This document shows, piece by piece, positions 1-6,142 of a stretch of DNA of 6,310 nt (its first letter is position 1; every line of letters starts with the position of its first letter). The DNA comes from JACMLD01 sp964245425 (GTDB lineage Bacteria > Bacteroidota > Bacteroidia > Chitinophagales > Chitinophagaceae): the NCBI GenBank assembly GCA_964245425.1, contig CAXTMV010000301.1, positions 1 to 6,310 of the forward strand. Direction: 5' to 3'. Under the pieces are notes generated by a model, which was not told the DNA's origin, did not search any database, and saw nothing but the letters and a program-made list of their open reading frames with translations. The position numbers and the translations under genes were made by a program.

Positions 1-342
1 GCACTGTCTATCATGTATGTGGCATTAGAGAATATCTTTTCACCGAAATTGAAAACGTCCCGTATAGGCGTGGTCTTTATTTTTGGCCTCGTGCACGGGC
101 TGGGCTTTGCAGGTGCGTTGGGTGGACTCGGATTGCCGCAAAATGCTTATCTTCTTTCATTGATAATGTTTAATGTGGGCGTGGAGCTGGGGCAGCTAAC
201 GGTGATCCTTACTGCCTGGTTTCTGCTGGCCAAATGGTTTGGCAATAAACCCTATTACCGCAGCCGGATCGTAATTCCCTTATCGGCCCTTATAGCCCTG
301 GTGGCCGCTTTCTGGACAGTACAGCGGATATTTTTTACATAG
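1..342 (+). CDS. HupE/UreJ family membrane protein, C-terminal part (5' end outside window)
   Basis: The reading frame is open from base 1 (Ala-Leu-Ser-Ile before the first Met) to a TAG at 340-342, so this is the last 113 residues of a larger protein. The visible part is strongly hydrophobic, with probable membrane segments at about residues 22-44, 50-78 and 89-107 of the fragment. Signatures I recognise from the HupE/UreJ_2 family are the YVALEN segment (residues 6-11), FGLVHGLGFAG (28-38) and FNVGVELGQL (57-66). The His and Glu in these motifs are typical of the family. Founding members are linked to nickel supply for hydrogenase or urease, but many Bacteroidota homologues have no such enzyme nearby and their substrate is unknown. 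No nickel enzyme is visible here. The Met codon at 13 is internal and is not the true start. The gene converges on the TPR lipoprotein gene with an 18 bp gap and no obvious terminator hairpin. The family call is firm; the function is open. Confidence 0.85.
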   Translation, partial: ALSIMYVALENIFSPKLKTSRIGVVFIFGLVHGLGFAGALGGLGLPQNAYLLSLIMFNVGVELGQLTVILTAWFLLAKWFGNKPYYRSRIVIPLSALIALVAAFWTVQRIFFT

Positions 343-360
343 GAGGCCGCTGCTTAGCTG

Positions 361-1650
361 CTAGTTCATGCTTTTTTGCAAATCGGTAACCATAAAGGGG
401 CTCAGGTCGTATTTGTTTTTCCATGCTGCTTTAAAAAATTCCTGTGCATTGTATCCTTTGCCCAGGCCCTGCATCAGCTTACCCATCCAATACAATTCAA
501 GCCCTTCCAGCGGTTTGCCGGAAACCTGTTGTTCATACAGCTTGTAGGCTTCGTCTTTCTTTCCATTGTTAAACAAAGCCCATACCTGCCAGGCATAAGT
601 CTGCGGGGTAGCGCGGTTATCCAGTTCTTTCATTGTAATGGCCAACGCTTGGGCGGGCTGCCGAAGTATACCGGTGTATACTTCCACCAGGTATTTATTA
701 TACATATTGCCATAGAGCGTATCCATGGCCTGTTCTGCAAAGGCAGTTGCATATTTTTGTTCCAGCACACTATCGCCTCTTACCTGTGCCATCTGGTATA
801 ACTTAAAGAGCGGATCCGGCAGCTTATATCTCGCGTGAACAAATTCAAATAATTGCTGTGCAAGCGAATCGTTATTATCGTGTACCAGGGCAATCCAGCC
901 CAGTCCGGTAATGCTGTGAAAATCGCCGCTGTTCATGCGGATGCACAGCCGGTACAAATTGCTGGCTTTCTCTAATTCCCCGTTGTGTATATATAGATCG
1001 GCTGCATTGGACAAGGCCACATCTTCCAGGTATACAGAAGATTCAGCAAGTTTGGCTGCCGACAGCATGGCTTGTATGGAGCTGTCCATGGCGCCGTTCA
1101 GGTGATCGAGCTTGGAGCGGCGGAAATAATAATTATAGTCGTTATACGGTTTCAGCTGTTTCACATAATTCGTAGCCTTTTCATACCGGCCCAGTTCAAA
1201 ATCTACGTCAAAAGCAGAAGTAAGTGCCTCATACGGTTTCAGACCTGCCAATCTTGCTTTTTCACGGTAACCATCTGCTTGTGTAAACCGGTGCTGTAAT
1301 ATGGCATTGGCGCAGAGCGCCAGGTTGGGCGCTGCTTCTTTATTATTAAAGGCCAGGTTCACCAGTTGCAATACGCTGTCTGCCGATCGTATATTCCTGA
1401 TATCACCAAAGAGATGAAACCGTCCGCTGAGGGCCGCTGCATACCGCAACTCGTTTACATACCCTGTGCTCTTTGGATCCAGCCGGTTTTTCCAGAATTG
1501 CCTGTCCGAGTCATTTGCTTTTACGGTGGTAGGTTCGGTATAATGGGCAAGCAGGCTGTCTGTAAATATTTTGTCGACAATGGCTTTTTTTTCATTTTTA
1601 CAGGAAGCCAGTATTATTAACAGTACCAGTAAAGAAGTAATGGATTTCAA
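361..1650 (-). CDS. TPR-containing lipoprotein
   Basis: This 429-residue protein starts with a short lipoprotein signal peptide: Lys2, a hydrophobic run at residues 7-14, then the lipobox Leu-Ala-Ser-Cys with the lipidated Cys at residue 17. After that it should be tethered to an envelope membrane. The residues after Cys (Lys-Asn-Glu-Lys-Lys) are not the acidic stretch typical of surface-exported Bacteroidota lipoproteins, so a periplasm-facing location is more likely (inference). The rest is helical with degenerate tetratricopeptide-like pairs, clearest at about 143-168, 213-238 (GELEKASNLY), 351-376 (GKKDEAYKLY) and 385-410. No catalytic motif is seen. The start codon is TTG at 1648-1650. 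An in-frame TAA at 1654-1656 excludes a longer form, and no ATG precedes the signal peptide. TPR proteins of this kind bind partners; the partner is unknown. The convergent HupE-like gene is the only contextual hint. Confidence 0.85.
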   Translation of the reverse strand: MKSITSLLVLLIILASCKNEKKAIVDKIFTDSLLAHYTEPTTVKANDSDRQFWKNRLDPKSTGYVNELRYAAALSGRFHLFGDIRNIRSADSVLQLVNLAFNNKEAAPNLALCANAILQHRFTQADGYREKARLAGLKPYEALTSAFDVDFELGRYEKATNYVKQLKPYNDYNYYFRRSKLDHLNGAMDSSIQAMLSAAKLAESSVYLEDVALSNAADLYIHNGELEKASNLYRLCIRMNSGDFHSITGLGWIALVHDNNDSLAQQLFEFVHARYKLPDPLFKLYQMAQVRGDSVLEQKYATAFAEQAMDTLYGNMYNKYLVEVYTGILRQPAQALAITMKELDNRATPQTYAWQVWALFNNGKKDEAYKLYEQQVSGKPLEGLELYWMGKLMQGLGKGYNAQEFFKAAWKNKYDLSPFMVTDLQKSMN

Positions 1651-1766
1651 AGGTTATATTTTGTACAAGGTACGTAAACAGCGTGGCATTGGTTCACCAC
1701 CCATTCTTTACCACCTATAGGATCTTCTCCGGTTTTTAGTCTGATCCGTCAACGGTAATTTTTTCG

Positions 1767-2279
1767 TCAATGATCATCTAACAAAGTTTCAAATGCAATA
1801 AAATGAACCATTTTTTTCTGCCGGTTAAAGACAGGAAAGCCTTCTATATCGCAATAGTAAGGGGCCTGGTTCTTTTTGTAATTCAGCAGGTGCACATGAA
1901 AGGGCCGTTGCTCTTTCACCGCATCCCTGACGATGGCCCGGCTCAGGGCATCCGTATCGGGGCCCTGGAAAATTTTAGGCGATTTACCTATTAATTCCGA
2001 AGGCCTATAGCCGTTTAGCTGTATGATATTGTTACTGGCAAAAACAATGTGCTGGCTGCTGTCCGTAACCAGGGCTACTTTTCGCTGCTGCAGGAATTTC
2101 TCTTCCAGGTCCCATGCGGCTGGCTGCCAGGCAAATCTCCGCGACATGTGTTTCAACTGCTGCAGGTCATCGGCCATTATTTTCAGGTGCTGGTAACCGC
2201 TCATGAATATATCCCAGCACAACAAGGGTGCTGCAACAATATGATCGGCGGCTGGCTTTTTATTTTTTTCTGCAGGCAT
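1767..2279 (-). CDS. Single PAS-domain sensory protein, LOV-like but lacking the photoactive Cys
   Basis: A soluble 170-residue protein with no signal peptide or membrane helix. The N-terminal 65 residues are helical (WDIFMSGYQHLKIM, then WDLEEKFLQQ). A PAS domain follows at about residues 68-166. Its segments resemble LOV/PAS_9-type domains: VTDSSQHIVFASNN (71-84), LNGYRPSELIGKSP (88-101), FQGPDTD (104-110), LLNYKKNQAPYYC (131-143) and FIAFE (160-164). In LOV photoreceptors the loop reads G-R-N-C-R-F-L-Q; here it is G-K-S-P-K-I-F-Q, so the adduct-forming Cys is Pro101. The second flavin-contact Asn, in the PFWN position, is Cys143 or Asp144. Cys-dependent photochemistry is therefore not expected; another ligand or a partner-binding role is possible. 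There is no kinase, GGDEF or DNA-binding output domain, so it must signal through a partner. The ATG at 2279 is the likely start, although Met26 and Met35 are later in-frame options. It lies upstream of the TPR lipoprotein gene on the same strand, with a 116 bp gap. Confidence 0.8.
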   Translation of the reverse strand: MPAEKNKKPAADHIVAAPLLCWDIFMSGYQHLKIMADDLQQLKHMSRRFAWQPAAWDLEEKFLQQRKVALVTDSSQHIVFASNNIIQLNGYRPSELIGKSPKIFQGPDTDALSRAIVRDAVKEQRPFHVHLLNYKKNQAPYYCDIEGFPVFNRQKKMVHFIAFETLLDDH

Positions 2280-2525
2280 TGTTTATGGTACAGGCTGAAT
2301 CCGGCTGATTTTATTTTAATTGACTTTTGTTAAAGGTAGGTATTCCCGGATAACAGGGATGGCTTGTTTAACCATACGCAAAAAGCGGCCCTTTATTGTT
2401 GCACTCCTCATTTAGTTGACTGGTTGCAAGGTCGCTTGGTTGATGAGTGATTCCCTTAGGCGCCCTTGCCCAATCCCTACCTCCCAACATCCCGCAATAA
2501 AAATCAGCCATCATCACATCCAACA
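2280..2525. other. Intergenic region between the lutA-like and PAS genes
   Basis: This stretch holds no gene I can support. It should contain the 3' end of the lutA transcript and the leader of the PAS gene. A weak -7-like element, TACCTTTA on the minus strand (forward 2331-2338), sits about 50 bases upstream of the PAS start and matches seven of eight positions of TAnnTTTG. No TTG lies at suitable spacing, so I do not call a promoter. A 10-bp direct repeat, ATCAGCCATC, occurs at 2503-2512 and 2525-2534, the second copy spanning the lutA stop codon. No strong stem followed by a U-tract was found for lutA. Confidence 0.5.
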
Positions 2526-3248
2526 TCAGCCATCTATACCTGCCAGCACATCTGCAATATGCAAGGTTTTCAGGTTTAATTCTTTGAAGCGGATGTACCC
2601 GTCGATATGCATCAGGCAGGACAGATCGGTAGAGATGATATAATCAGCGCCGGTTAACAGCGCATTGTTTACTTTCTGGTCGGCCATACTGGTAGAAATG
2701 GCCTCAAATTTTACGGCAAAACTGCCTCCGAAACCGCAACAGGTTTCTACATCATTCATTTCTGTCAGCTCCAGCCCTTTTACATGCTGCAACAGGGTGC
2801 GGGGTTCTTTTTTTATTTTGCATTCACGCAGCGCGGCGCAGGAATCGTGGTAAGTGGCTTTGCCTTTCAAGCTGGCACCCACATTTTCCACTTTCAGCAC
2901 GTTGACCAGGAAATCGGAGAATTCGAAAATCCGTTGCTGCAGATCTTTTACTTCATTGTGCAAAGAGGAATTATCAAAAAGCTGCGGGTAATAATTTCTG
3001 ACAAAACCTACGCAGCTGGCGCTGGGGGCCACTATATAATCCGTGCCGTTGAAATCTTTCATGAATTTGCCGCAGACTTCTTTGGCTTCCGACTGAAAGC
3101 CCGCGTTAAATGCCGGCTGCCCGCAACAGGTCTGGTTGGCATTGTACTGAACGCTGCAACCCACACGCTCCAGCACTTTTATCATATTAAAAGCCGTTTG
3201 CGGATACAATTGGTCTACAAAACAGGGAATGAATAGCTGTACAGTCAT
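2526..3248 (-). CDS. lutA: LutA/YkgE-type (Fe-S)-binding protein with two CCG domains
   Basis: The 240-residue length matches LutA (about 238 in Bacillus). The protein has two cysteine-rich CCG domains. The first has Cys9, Cys41-Cys42-Gly43 in TCCGQPAFNAG, and Cys79 in PSASC. The second has Cys137, Cys143, Cys170-Cys171-Gly172 in ETCCGFGGSF, and Cys211 in DLSCLMHIDG. In this family the cysteines ligate an iron-sulfur cluster, as in heterodisulfide reductase B and glycolate oxidase GlcF. LutA acts with LutB and LutC in cytoplasmic oxidation of L-lactate to pyruvate. Here neither lutB nor lutC is adjacent; the next upstream gene, 46 bp away on the same strand, is ribH. The partners may be encoded elsewhere, or this stand-alone copy may serve another oxidoreductase. 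The ATG at 3246-3248 begins the usual LutA N-terminus, so the start is well supported. The family assignment is strong; lactate as substrate is inferred. Confidence 0.85.
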   Translation of the reverse strand: MTVQLFIPCFVDQLYPQTAFNMIKVLERVGCSVQYNANQTCCGQPAFNAGFQSEAKEVCGKFMKDFNGTDYIVAPSASCVGFVRNYYPQLFDNSSLHNEVKDLQQRIFEFSDFLVNVLKVENVGASLKGKATYHDSCAALRECKIKKEPRTLLQHVKGLELTEMNDVETCCGFGGSFAVKFEAISTSMADQKVNNALLTGADYIISTDLSCLMHIDGYIRFKELNLKTLHIADVLAGIDG

Positions 3249-3294
3249 CTGTAAAAATATCGAATAATGAATTGGGGTGGTACAGCGGCCGTTT

Positions 3295-3795
3295 CTATTG
3301 ATTAAAAGATTCCTGCAATGCCATCATCTTTATTGCGGTGATGGCCGCTTCTTCGCCTTTGTGCCCGTGTATGCCGCCGGTTCTTTCATCGGCCTGTTGC
3401 TGGTTATCGAGGGTTAGCACTCCAAAGATGGTGGGCACCGGCAACTGCAGGTTTAGCTGCACAATGCCATCCGTAACGGCTTTACATACGTATTCAAAAT
3501 GCGGCGTGCCACCCCGCAATACACAGCCCAGCGCAATAAAGGCATGGGGGGTGCGATCGGTGCCCCTGGCGGCCTCCCAATAGCTTTTAATGGCAAAAGG
3601 TATTTCAAAGGCGCCGGGTACATTGATTATTTTTATTTGCGCGATTCCCTGTGCTACCAGCGTTCGGTAACAACCTTCTTCCAGCTTGTCGATAATGGCC
3701 GCATTCCATTCTGTGCGTACCATTACAACACAGGCACCCTTGGGTAGGGTGCCTGTGTTTATTTTTAATAGTGTACTGTTGCCAACTGCAGCCAT
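3295..3795 (-). CDS. ribH: 6,7-dimethyl-8-ribityllumazine synthase
   Basis: RibH condenses 5-amino-6-ribitylamino-uracil with 3,4-dihydroxy-2-butanone 4-phosphate to give lumazine, the penultimate step of riboflavin synthesis, in the cytoplasm. The 166-residue length is normal. Diagnostic segments are all present: the aromatic substrate-stacking residue Trp30 followed by Asn, NVPGAFEIPF (58-67), ALGCVLRGGTPHFEYV (88-103) with the catalytic His99, and FGVLTLDNQQQADERTGG (124-141) with the phosphate-binding Arg138. Family members form pentamers or 60-mer shells; the sequence does not say which applies here. The ATG at 3793-3795 gives a short N-terminal extension typical of the family. The gene lies 37 bp downstream of a TPR protein gene, a neighbourhood I recognise from Bacteroidota genomes, and 46 bp upstream of the lutA-like gene. 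No FMN riboswitch-like leader can fit in the 37 bp gap, so expression probably follows the upstream genes. Confidence 0.96.
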   Translation of the reverse strand: MAAVGNSTLLKINTGTLPKGACVVMVRTEWNAAIIDKLEEGCYRTLVAQGIAQIKIINVPGAFEIPFAIKSYWEAARGTDRTPHAFIALGCVLRGGTPHFEYVCKAVTDGIVQLNLQLPVPTIFGVLTLDNQQQADERTGGIHGHKGEEAAITAIKMMALQESFNQ

Positions 3796-3832
3796 AGTAG
3801 TAGCCCGCCTTTACAGCAGGTAATTGTTTATC

Positions 3833-4516
3833 TTATTCGGTATTGCCCAGCCTGCCCAGGTATTTATCAATATCAAACTCACGGAACTGCGGATATTTTT
3901 CCTTGATCATCTTATAGACTTCGATAGCGTCTTTTGTTTTGCCCATGCTTTCGTATAGGTAGGCCGCACGGAACAGGTATTGAGGGCTGTAAAAATCATC
4001 TTTGTCGAAGGTGGTACCTGCTTCCCTGTACAATTTTGCGGCTTCTTCTTTTTTATCCATTTCCGAATCGGCATCGGCCAGTAAGGCCTTGGCCCTGGCT
4101 TTTACCAGGGGTTCCGACGTGGAAAAATCCTGCAGGTATTTGGCGGCATTCTTAAAATCGCCCATGGTCAGGTAACAGCTGCCGGCGTAAAAATTAGCCA
4201 GGTTGGCTGCGCTAGTACCGCTGTACTTGCTGATGATCTTCAGGAAACCAGGGTTCAGGTTATCGCCCTGCAAAGCCAGCTTAACGGAATCCTGGCGAAA
4301 AAATTCTTCCGCATAACGCATGGCTTCCGATGCTTTTTTCTCATTGGGTTCAGACACCAGGGTCTTGTAGGCGAACAATCCACCTACCACAATAACAATT
4401 GCCGCAACGGCAATCAAAATCTGTTTGCTGTACTGGTTCCAGAAACCGGTTACTTTTTCCACTGCATCGGTTGCTTCGGGTTCCGGTAAAATATTCTTTT
4501 CTGCCATGGTATACAA
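3833..4516 (-). CDS. Membrane-anchored TPR protein (YfgM-like architecture)
   Basis: A 227-residue protein with a short acidic cytoplasmic N-terminus, one membrane helix at about residues 32-51 (ILIAVAAIVIVVGGLFAY) and a long C-terminal region. That region contains tetratricopeptide-like repeats at about 104-135 (ANFYAGSCYLTMGDFKNAAKYL), 138-170 and 178-212 (YLFRAAYLYESMGKTKDAIEVY). The layout resembles YfgM/UPF0070 proteins: a single anchor followed by a periplasmic TPR domain that aids envelope protein folding. The similarity is architectural, so the function is not proven. Proteins of this kind commonly sit beside ribH in Bacteroidota. The first ATG is at 4514-4516. A second in-frame ATG at 4505-4507, giving Met-Ala-Glu-Lys, may be the true start (224 residues). 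No clear Shine-Dalgarno sequence separates the two. The pdhA gene ends 51 bp upstream on the same strand. Confidence 0.85.
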   Translation of the reverse strand: MYTMAEKNILPEPEATDAVEKVTGFWNQYSKQILIAVAAIVIVVGGLFAYKTLVSEPNEKKASEAMRYAEEFFRQDSVKLALQGDNLNPGFLKIISKYSGTSAANLANFYAGSCYLTMGDFKNAAKYLQDFSTSEPLVKARAKALLADADSEMDKKEEAAKLYREAGTTFDKDDFYSPQYLFRAAYLYESMGKTKDAIEVYKMIKEKYPQFREFDIDKYLGRLGNTE

Positions 4517-4567
4517 TCTGTATTTAAGTTGTTGTTTTTAGTTGGTTGTGCAATGAAGGGTTCCGCC

Positions 4568-5563
4568 TTAGTCTACAATGAACGGGTAGTGCTGGTCAAC
4601 ATATACATCTTTCAGTACTTCGTCATCGTTGGGCAACGGGCTTTCATCGGCAAATTTTACCGATTCATTTACCACCCCTTCAATTCTTTTATTGATGGCA
4701 TCCAGCTCTTCCTGGGTAGCAAATTTGTTTTTGAGAATGGTGGTCTGTACCTGTACGATAGGATCGCGTTGCTTGTATTCCTCCACCTCTTCCTTGGTAC
4801 GGTATTTCTGGGGGTCAGAAATAGAATGGCCCTTGTAGCGATAAGTCTTTATTTCAAGCAAGGTAGGGCCGCCGCCTTCACGGGCTCTTTTTACGGCACG
4901 CGCAACGCCTTCATGCACGGCTTCGCAGCTCATGCCATCCACCGAATCGGCCGGCATTTCAAAAGCATCCGCCAGTTTGTAGATATCATGCACATTGGAA
5001 GTACGTTCTACCGAAGTACCCATGGCATAGTTGTTATTCTCGCAGATAAAGATCACAGGTAATTTCCAGGTCATGGCAATATTGAACACTTCATTTACCA
5101 TACCCTGGCGGGCAGCGCCATCACCGAAAAAAGTAAGGCTCACATTATCGGTACCCTTGTATTTTTCTGCAAAAGCCAGTCCCGCGCCGGTGCCAATTTG
5201 TGCGCCAACAATACCATGACCGCCAAAAAAGCCCAGTTCTTTGCCAAAGAAATGCATACTGCCGCCTTTGCCCTTTGCGCAGCCAGTCGCTTTTCCATAC
5301 AATTCAGCCATGCAGGAATTGGCACTCACCCCCTTGGCAAGGGCCAGGCCATGGTCGCGGTAACCCGTAATAAAAGGATCTTCCTGGCGGGTGGCGGTCA
5401 TGCAACCGCCGGCAATGGCTTCCTGGCCAATATAGGCATGAAAAAATCCGCGGATTTTTCCATCCATTTTATATTTCTCTTCCGCCATCAGCTCAAATTG
5501 TCTTATCAGCTGCATGAGCTCGTACCAGTACAGGTAAGTTTCTTTGGAGAATTTTGTAGCCAC
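4568..5563 (-). CDS. pdhA: Pyruvate dehydrogenase E1 component, alpha subunit
   Basis: PdhA pairs with PdhB to form the thiamine diphosphate-dependent E1 of the pyruvate dehydrogenase complex, decarboxylating pyruvate and passing the acetyl group to lipoyl-E2. The 331-residue length fits the short alpha-subunit type. Visible motifs are IGQEA (45-49), the active-site region YRDHG with His71, GKGGSMHFF (98-106), the ThDP/Mg2+ motif from GDGAARQG (147-154) to NNN (176-178), and the loop YRYKGHSISDPQKYR (241-255) matching the mammalian phosphorylation loop. The start codon is GTG at 5561-5563; the residues that follow (ATKFSKETYLYWYELM) match the expected N-terminus and no ATG is available nearby. 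A branched-chain 2-oxoacid E1 alpha is less likely because the sequence is closest to pyruvate-type alpha subunits as I recall them. No pdhB is adjacent; the next gene is the TPR protein, so E1 beta must be encoded elsewhere. This is the first gene of a four-gene same-strand run. Confidence 0.95.
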   Translation of the reverse strand: MATKFSKETYLYWYELMQLIRQFELMAEEKYKMDGKIRGFFHAYIGQEAIAGGCMTATRQEDPFITGYRDHGLALAKGVSANSCMAELYGKATGCAKGKGGSMHFFGKELGFFGGHGIVGAQIGTGAGLAFAEKYKGTDNVSLTFFGDGAARQGMVNEVFNIAMTWKLPVIFICENNNYAMGTSVERTSNVHDIYKLADAFEMPADSVDGMSCEAVHEGVARAVKRAREGGGPTLLEIKTYRYKGHSISDPQKYRTKEEVEEYKQRDPIVQVQTTILKNKFATQEELDAINKRIEGVVNESVKFADESPLPNDDEVLKDVYVDQHYPFIVD

Positions 5564-5587
5564 GGTTGGTAGTCAATTTTAAGGTGG

Positions 5588-5623
5588 CAAAGATAAGGGG
5601 GAAAACCTGATTTTTACACACAA
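5588..5623 (-). promoter_or_regulatory. Candidate Bacteroidota-type promoter for pdhA
   Basis: Read on the minus strand, TATCTTTG (forward 5588-5595) matches the Bacteroidota -7 consensus TAnnTTTG at every fixed position. It lies about 25 bases upstream of the pdhA GTG, leaving a short leader. A TTG that could act as the -33 element is at forward 5621-5623, but the 25-base spacer is longer than the usual 17-23, so the upstream half is weak. It would serve pdhA and possibly the three genes behind it. Confidence 0.5.
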
Positions 5624-5794
5624 AAAACAGTTTAAACTTTTACATCCCGGTTCTTAGTTAGTTGAAAACCAGCTACTTTAATTTTTGTCGTCATTCCTGT
5701 TTATCAAGACTGCTCTTCTGCATTTGCCGGCCGGGCGTTTCCGGGTAATTGTTTAGCCGGTCTGCACTGAACAGATAAGCTTTTGAACCAAAAA

Positions 5795-5821
5795 TTGTAT
5801 ACGAATTTCCTCAGTATACAA
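5795..5821. repeat. Inverted repeat, 8-bp arms (TTGTATAC / GTATACAA)
   Basis: The left arm is TTGTATAC at 5795-5802 and the right arm is GTATACAA at 5814-5821. The arms match perfectly and are separated by 11 bases. Each arm contains the self-palindromic GTATAC, so the motif also reads as a direct repeat with centres 17 bp apart, a spacing that could suit a dimeric regulator on one DNA face. It lies about 230 bp upstream of pdhA and about 55 bp upstream of the small plus-strand open frame. It could be an operator, an RNA hairpin or chance. Confidence 0.4.
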
Positions 5822-5875
5822 ATGGCCCTCGTTTAAGAACGGCAGGCATATTTTTTGGACGGTTGTTAGAAACGA

Positions 5876-6124
5876 TTGTCTATGCTCATCACTTTCCACA
5901 GCCATGGCAGGGATCTGTTCCCCCAGGACGTAAATAATTTTCTTAAAAACGAGGCGGAGATTACCACCGACTTTAAAGTGCGCATGTCTGAAACCATCCG
6001 GCAAACCGACATTATCCAAGCGGTCGCACAAATTACTTATAACCGGGTGATTAATAAAATGACCGAAGCGGNNNNNNNNNNCTTTTTGTCTGAAAATTCC
6101 TTGTTGATTGAAGAAAATTATTGA
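5876..6124 (+). CDS. Hypothetical protein, short, interrupted by an assembly gap
   Basis: I do not recognise this protein. The frame opens after a TAG at 5867-5869. The first usable starts are TTG at 5876 and ATG at 5882, the latter giving MLITFHSHGRDLF. The piece before the gap is rich in charged and polar residues and looks helical from VNNFLKNEAEI to ITYNRVINKM; it has no signal peptide and no metal or nucleotide motif. The 10-N gap at 6072-6081 falls inside the frame. The last 13 codons to the TGA at 6122-6124 are joined only if the true gap length keeps the phase, so the C-terminus is unreliable. The exactly opposite minus frame, from 5753 to beyond 6031, is also open and cannot be ruled out on codon pattern alone. 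I favour the plus strand because its residue composition is more protein-like and recF follows in the same direction. It could be a small gene, a remnant of a larger one, or non-coding. Confidence 0.35.
   Translation: MSMLITFHSHGRDLFPQDVNNFLKNEAEITTDFKVRMSETIRQTDIIQAVAQITYNRVINKMTEAXXXXFLSENSLLIEENY
6072..6081. other. Assembly gap (10 N)
   Basis: Ten consecutive undetermined bases. A round run of 10 N usually marks a scaffold join of unknown or small size, not ten ambiguous base calls. Sequence and reading frame across this point should not be trusted. The gap lies inside the unrecognised short open frame, 61 bases upstream of the nested inverted repeat. Confidence 0.95.
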
Positions 6125-6142
6125 TTATTTTATTTTACAGGC

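Larger units (their letters stand above)
5564..5869. other. Intergenic region upstream of pdhA
   Basis: About 300 bases separate pdhA from the next open frame. Besides the candidate pdhA promoter and the inverted repeat at 5795-5821, I find no recognisable gene. Plus-strand frames contain stops at, among others, 5776-5778 and 5867-5869. A 52-codon plus-strand open stretch at 5779-5934 begins after a stop without a supported start and resembles nothing I know. A GC-rich patch at 5727-5745 contains the short palindrome CCGGCCGG but has no downstream T-run. No tRNA-like or riboswitch-like fold was recognised by eye. Confidence 0.5.

Noticed and set aside
343..360. A bidirectional terminator between the convergent HupE-like and lipoprotein genes
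   Set aside because: The 18 bp gap has no clear stem followed by T-runs on either strand.
376..801. A 141-codon plus-strand open frame opposite the TPR lipoprotein gene
   Set aside because: It is antisense to a complete lipoprotein gene with a lipobox and repeats. The composition (many Phe, Cys, His) is that of a shadow.
1661..1676. Adjacent palindromes TTGTACAA and TACGTA just upstream of the TPR lipoprotein start, considered as an operator
   Set aside because: Short self-complementary words are common in AT-rich leaders, and no second copy or regulator gene supports a role.
2290..2300. ACAGGCTGAAT shared with 6137-6147, considered as a dispersed repeat or attachment site
   Set aside because: The match is 11 bases with different flanks and no associated integrase or duplication.
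2503..2534. A 10-bp direct repeat ATCAGCCATC across the lutA stop codon
   Set aside because: Two short copies in CAT-rich sequence with no further periodicity; chance is the simplest explanation.
2784..3236. A 150-codon plus-strand open frame opposite lutA
   Set aside because: It is antisense to the conserved CCG domains of lutA and has no family features.
4529..5062. A 177-codon plus-strand open frame opposite pdhA
   Set aside because: It lies antisense to a well-identified pdhA. Its translation is rich in Phe, Tyr and His and matches no family, which is typical of a shadow frame.
5779..5934. A 52-codon plus-strand open stretch ahead of the short hypothetical frame, considered as a frameshifted 5' part
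   Set aside because: It has no supported start and no recognisable motif, and there is no way to show it joins the next frame without homologues.
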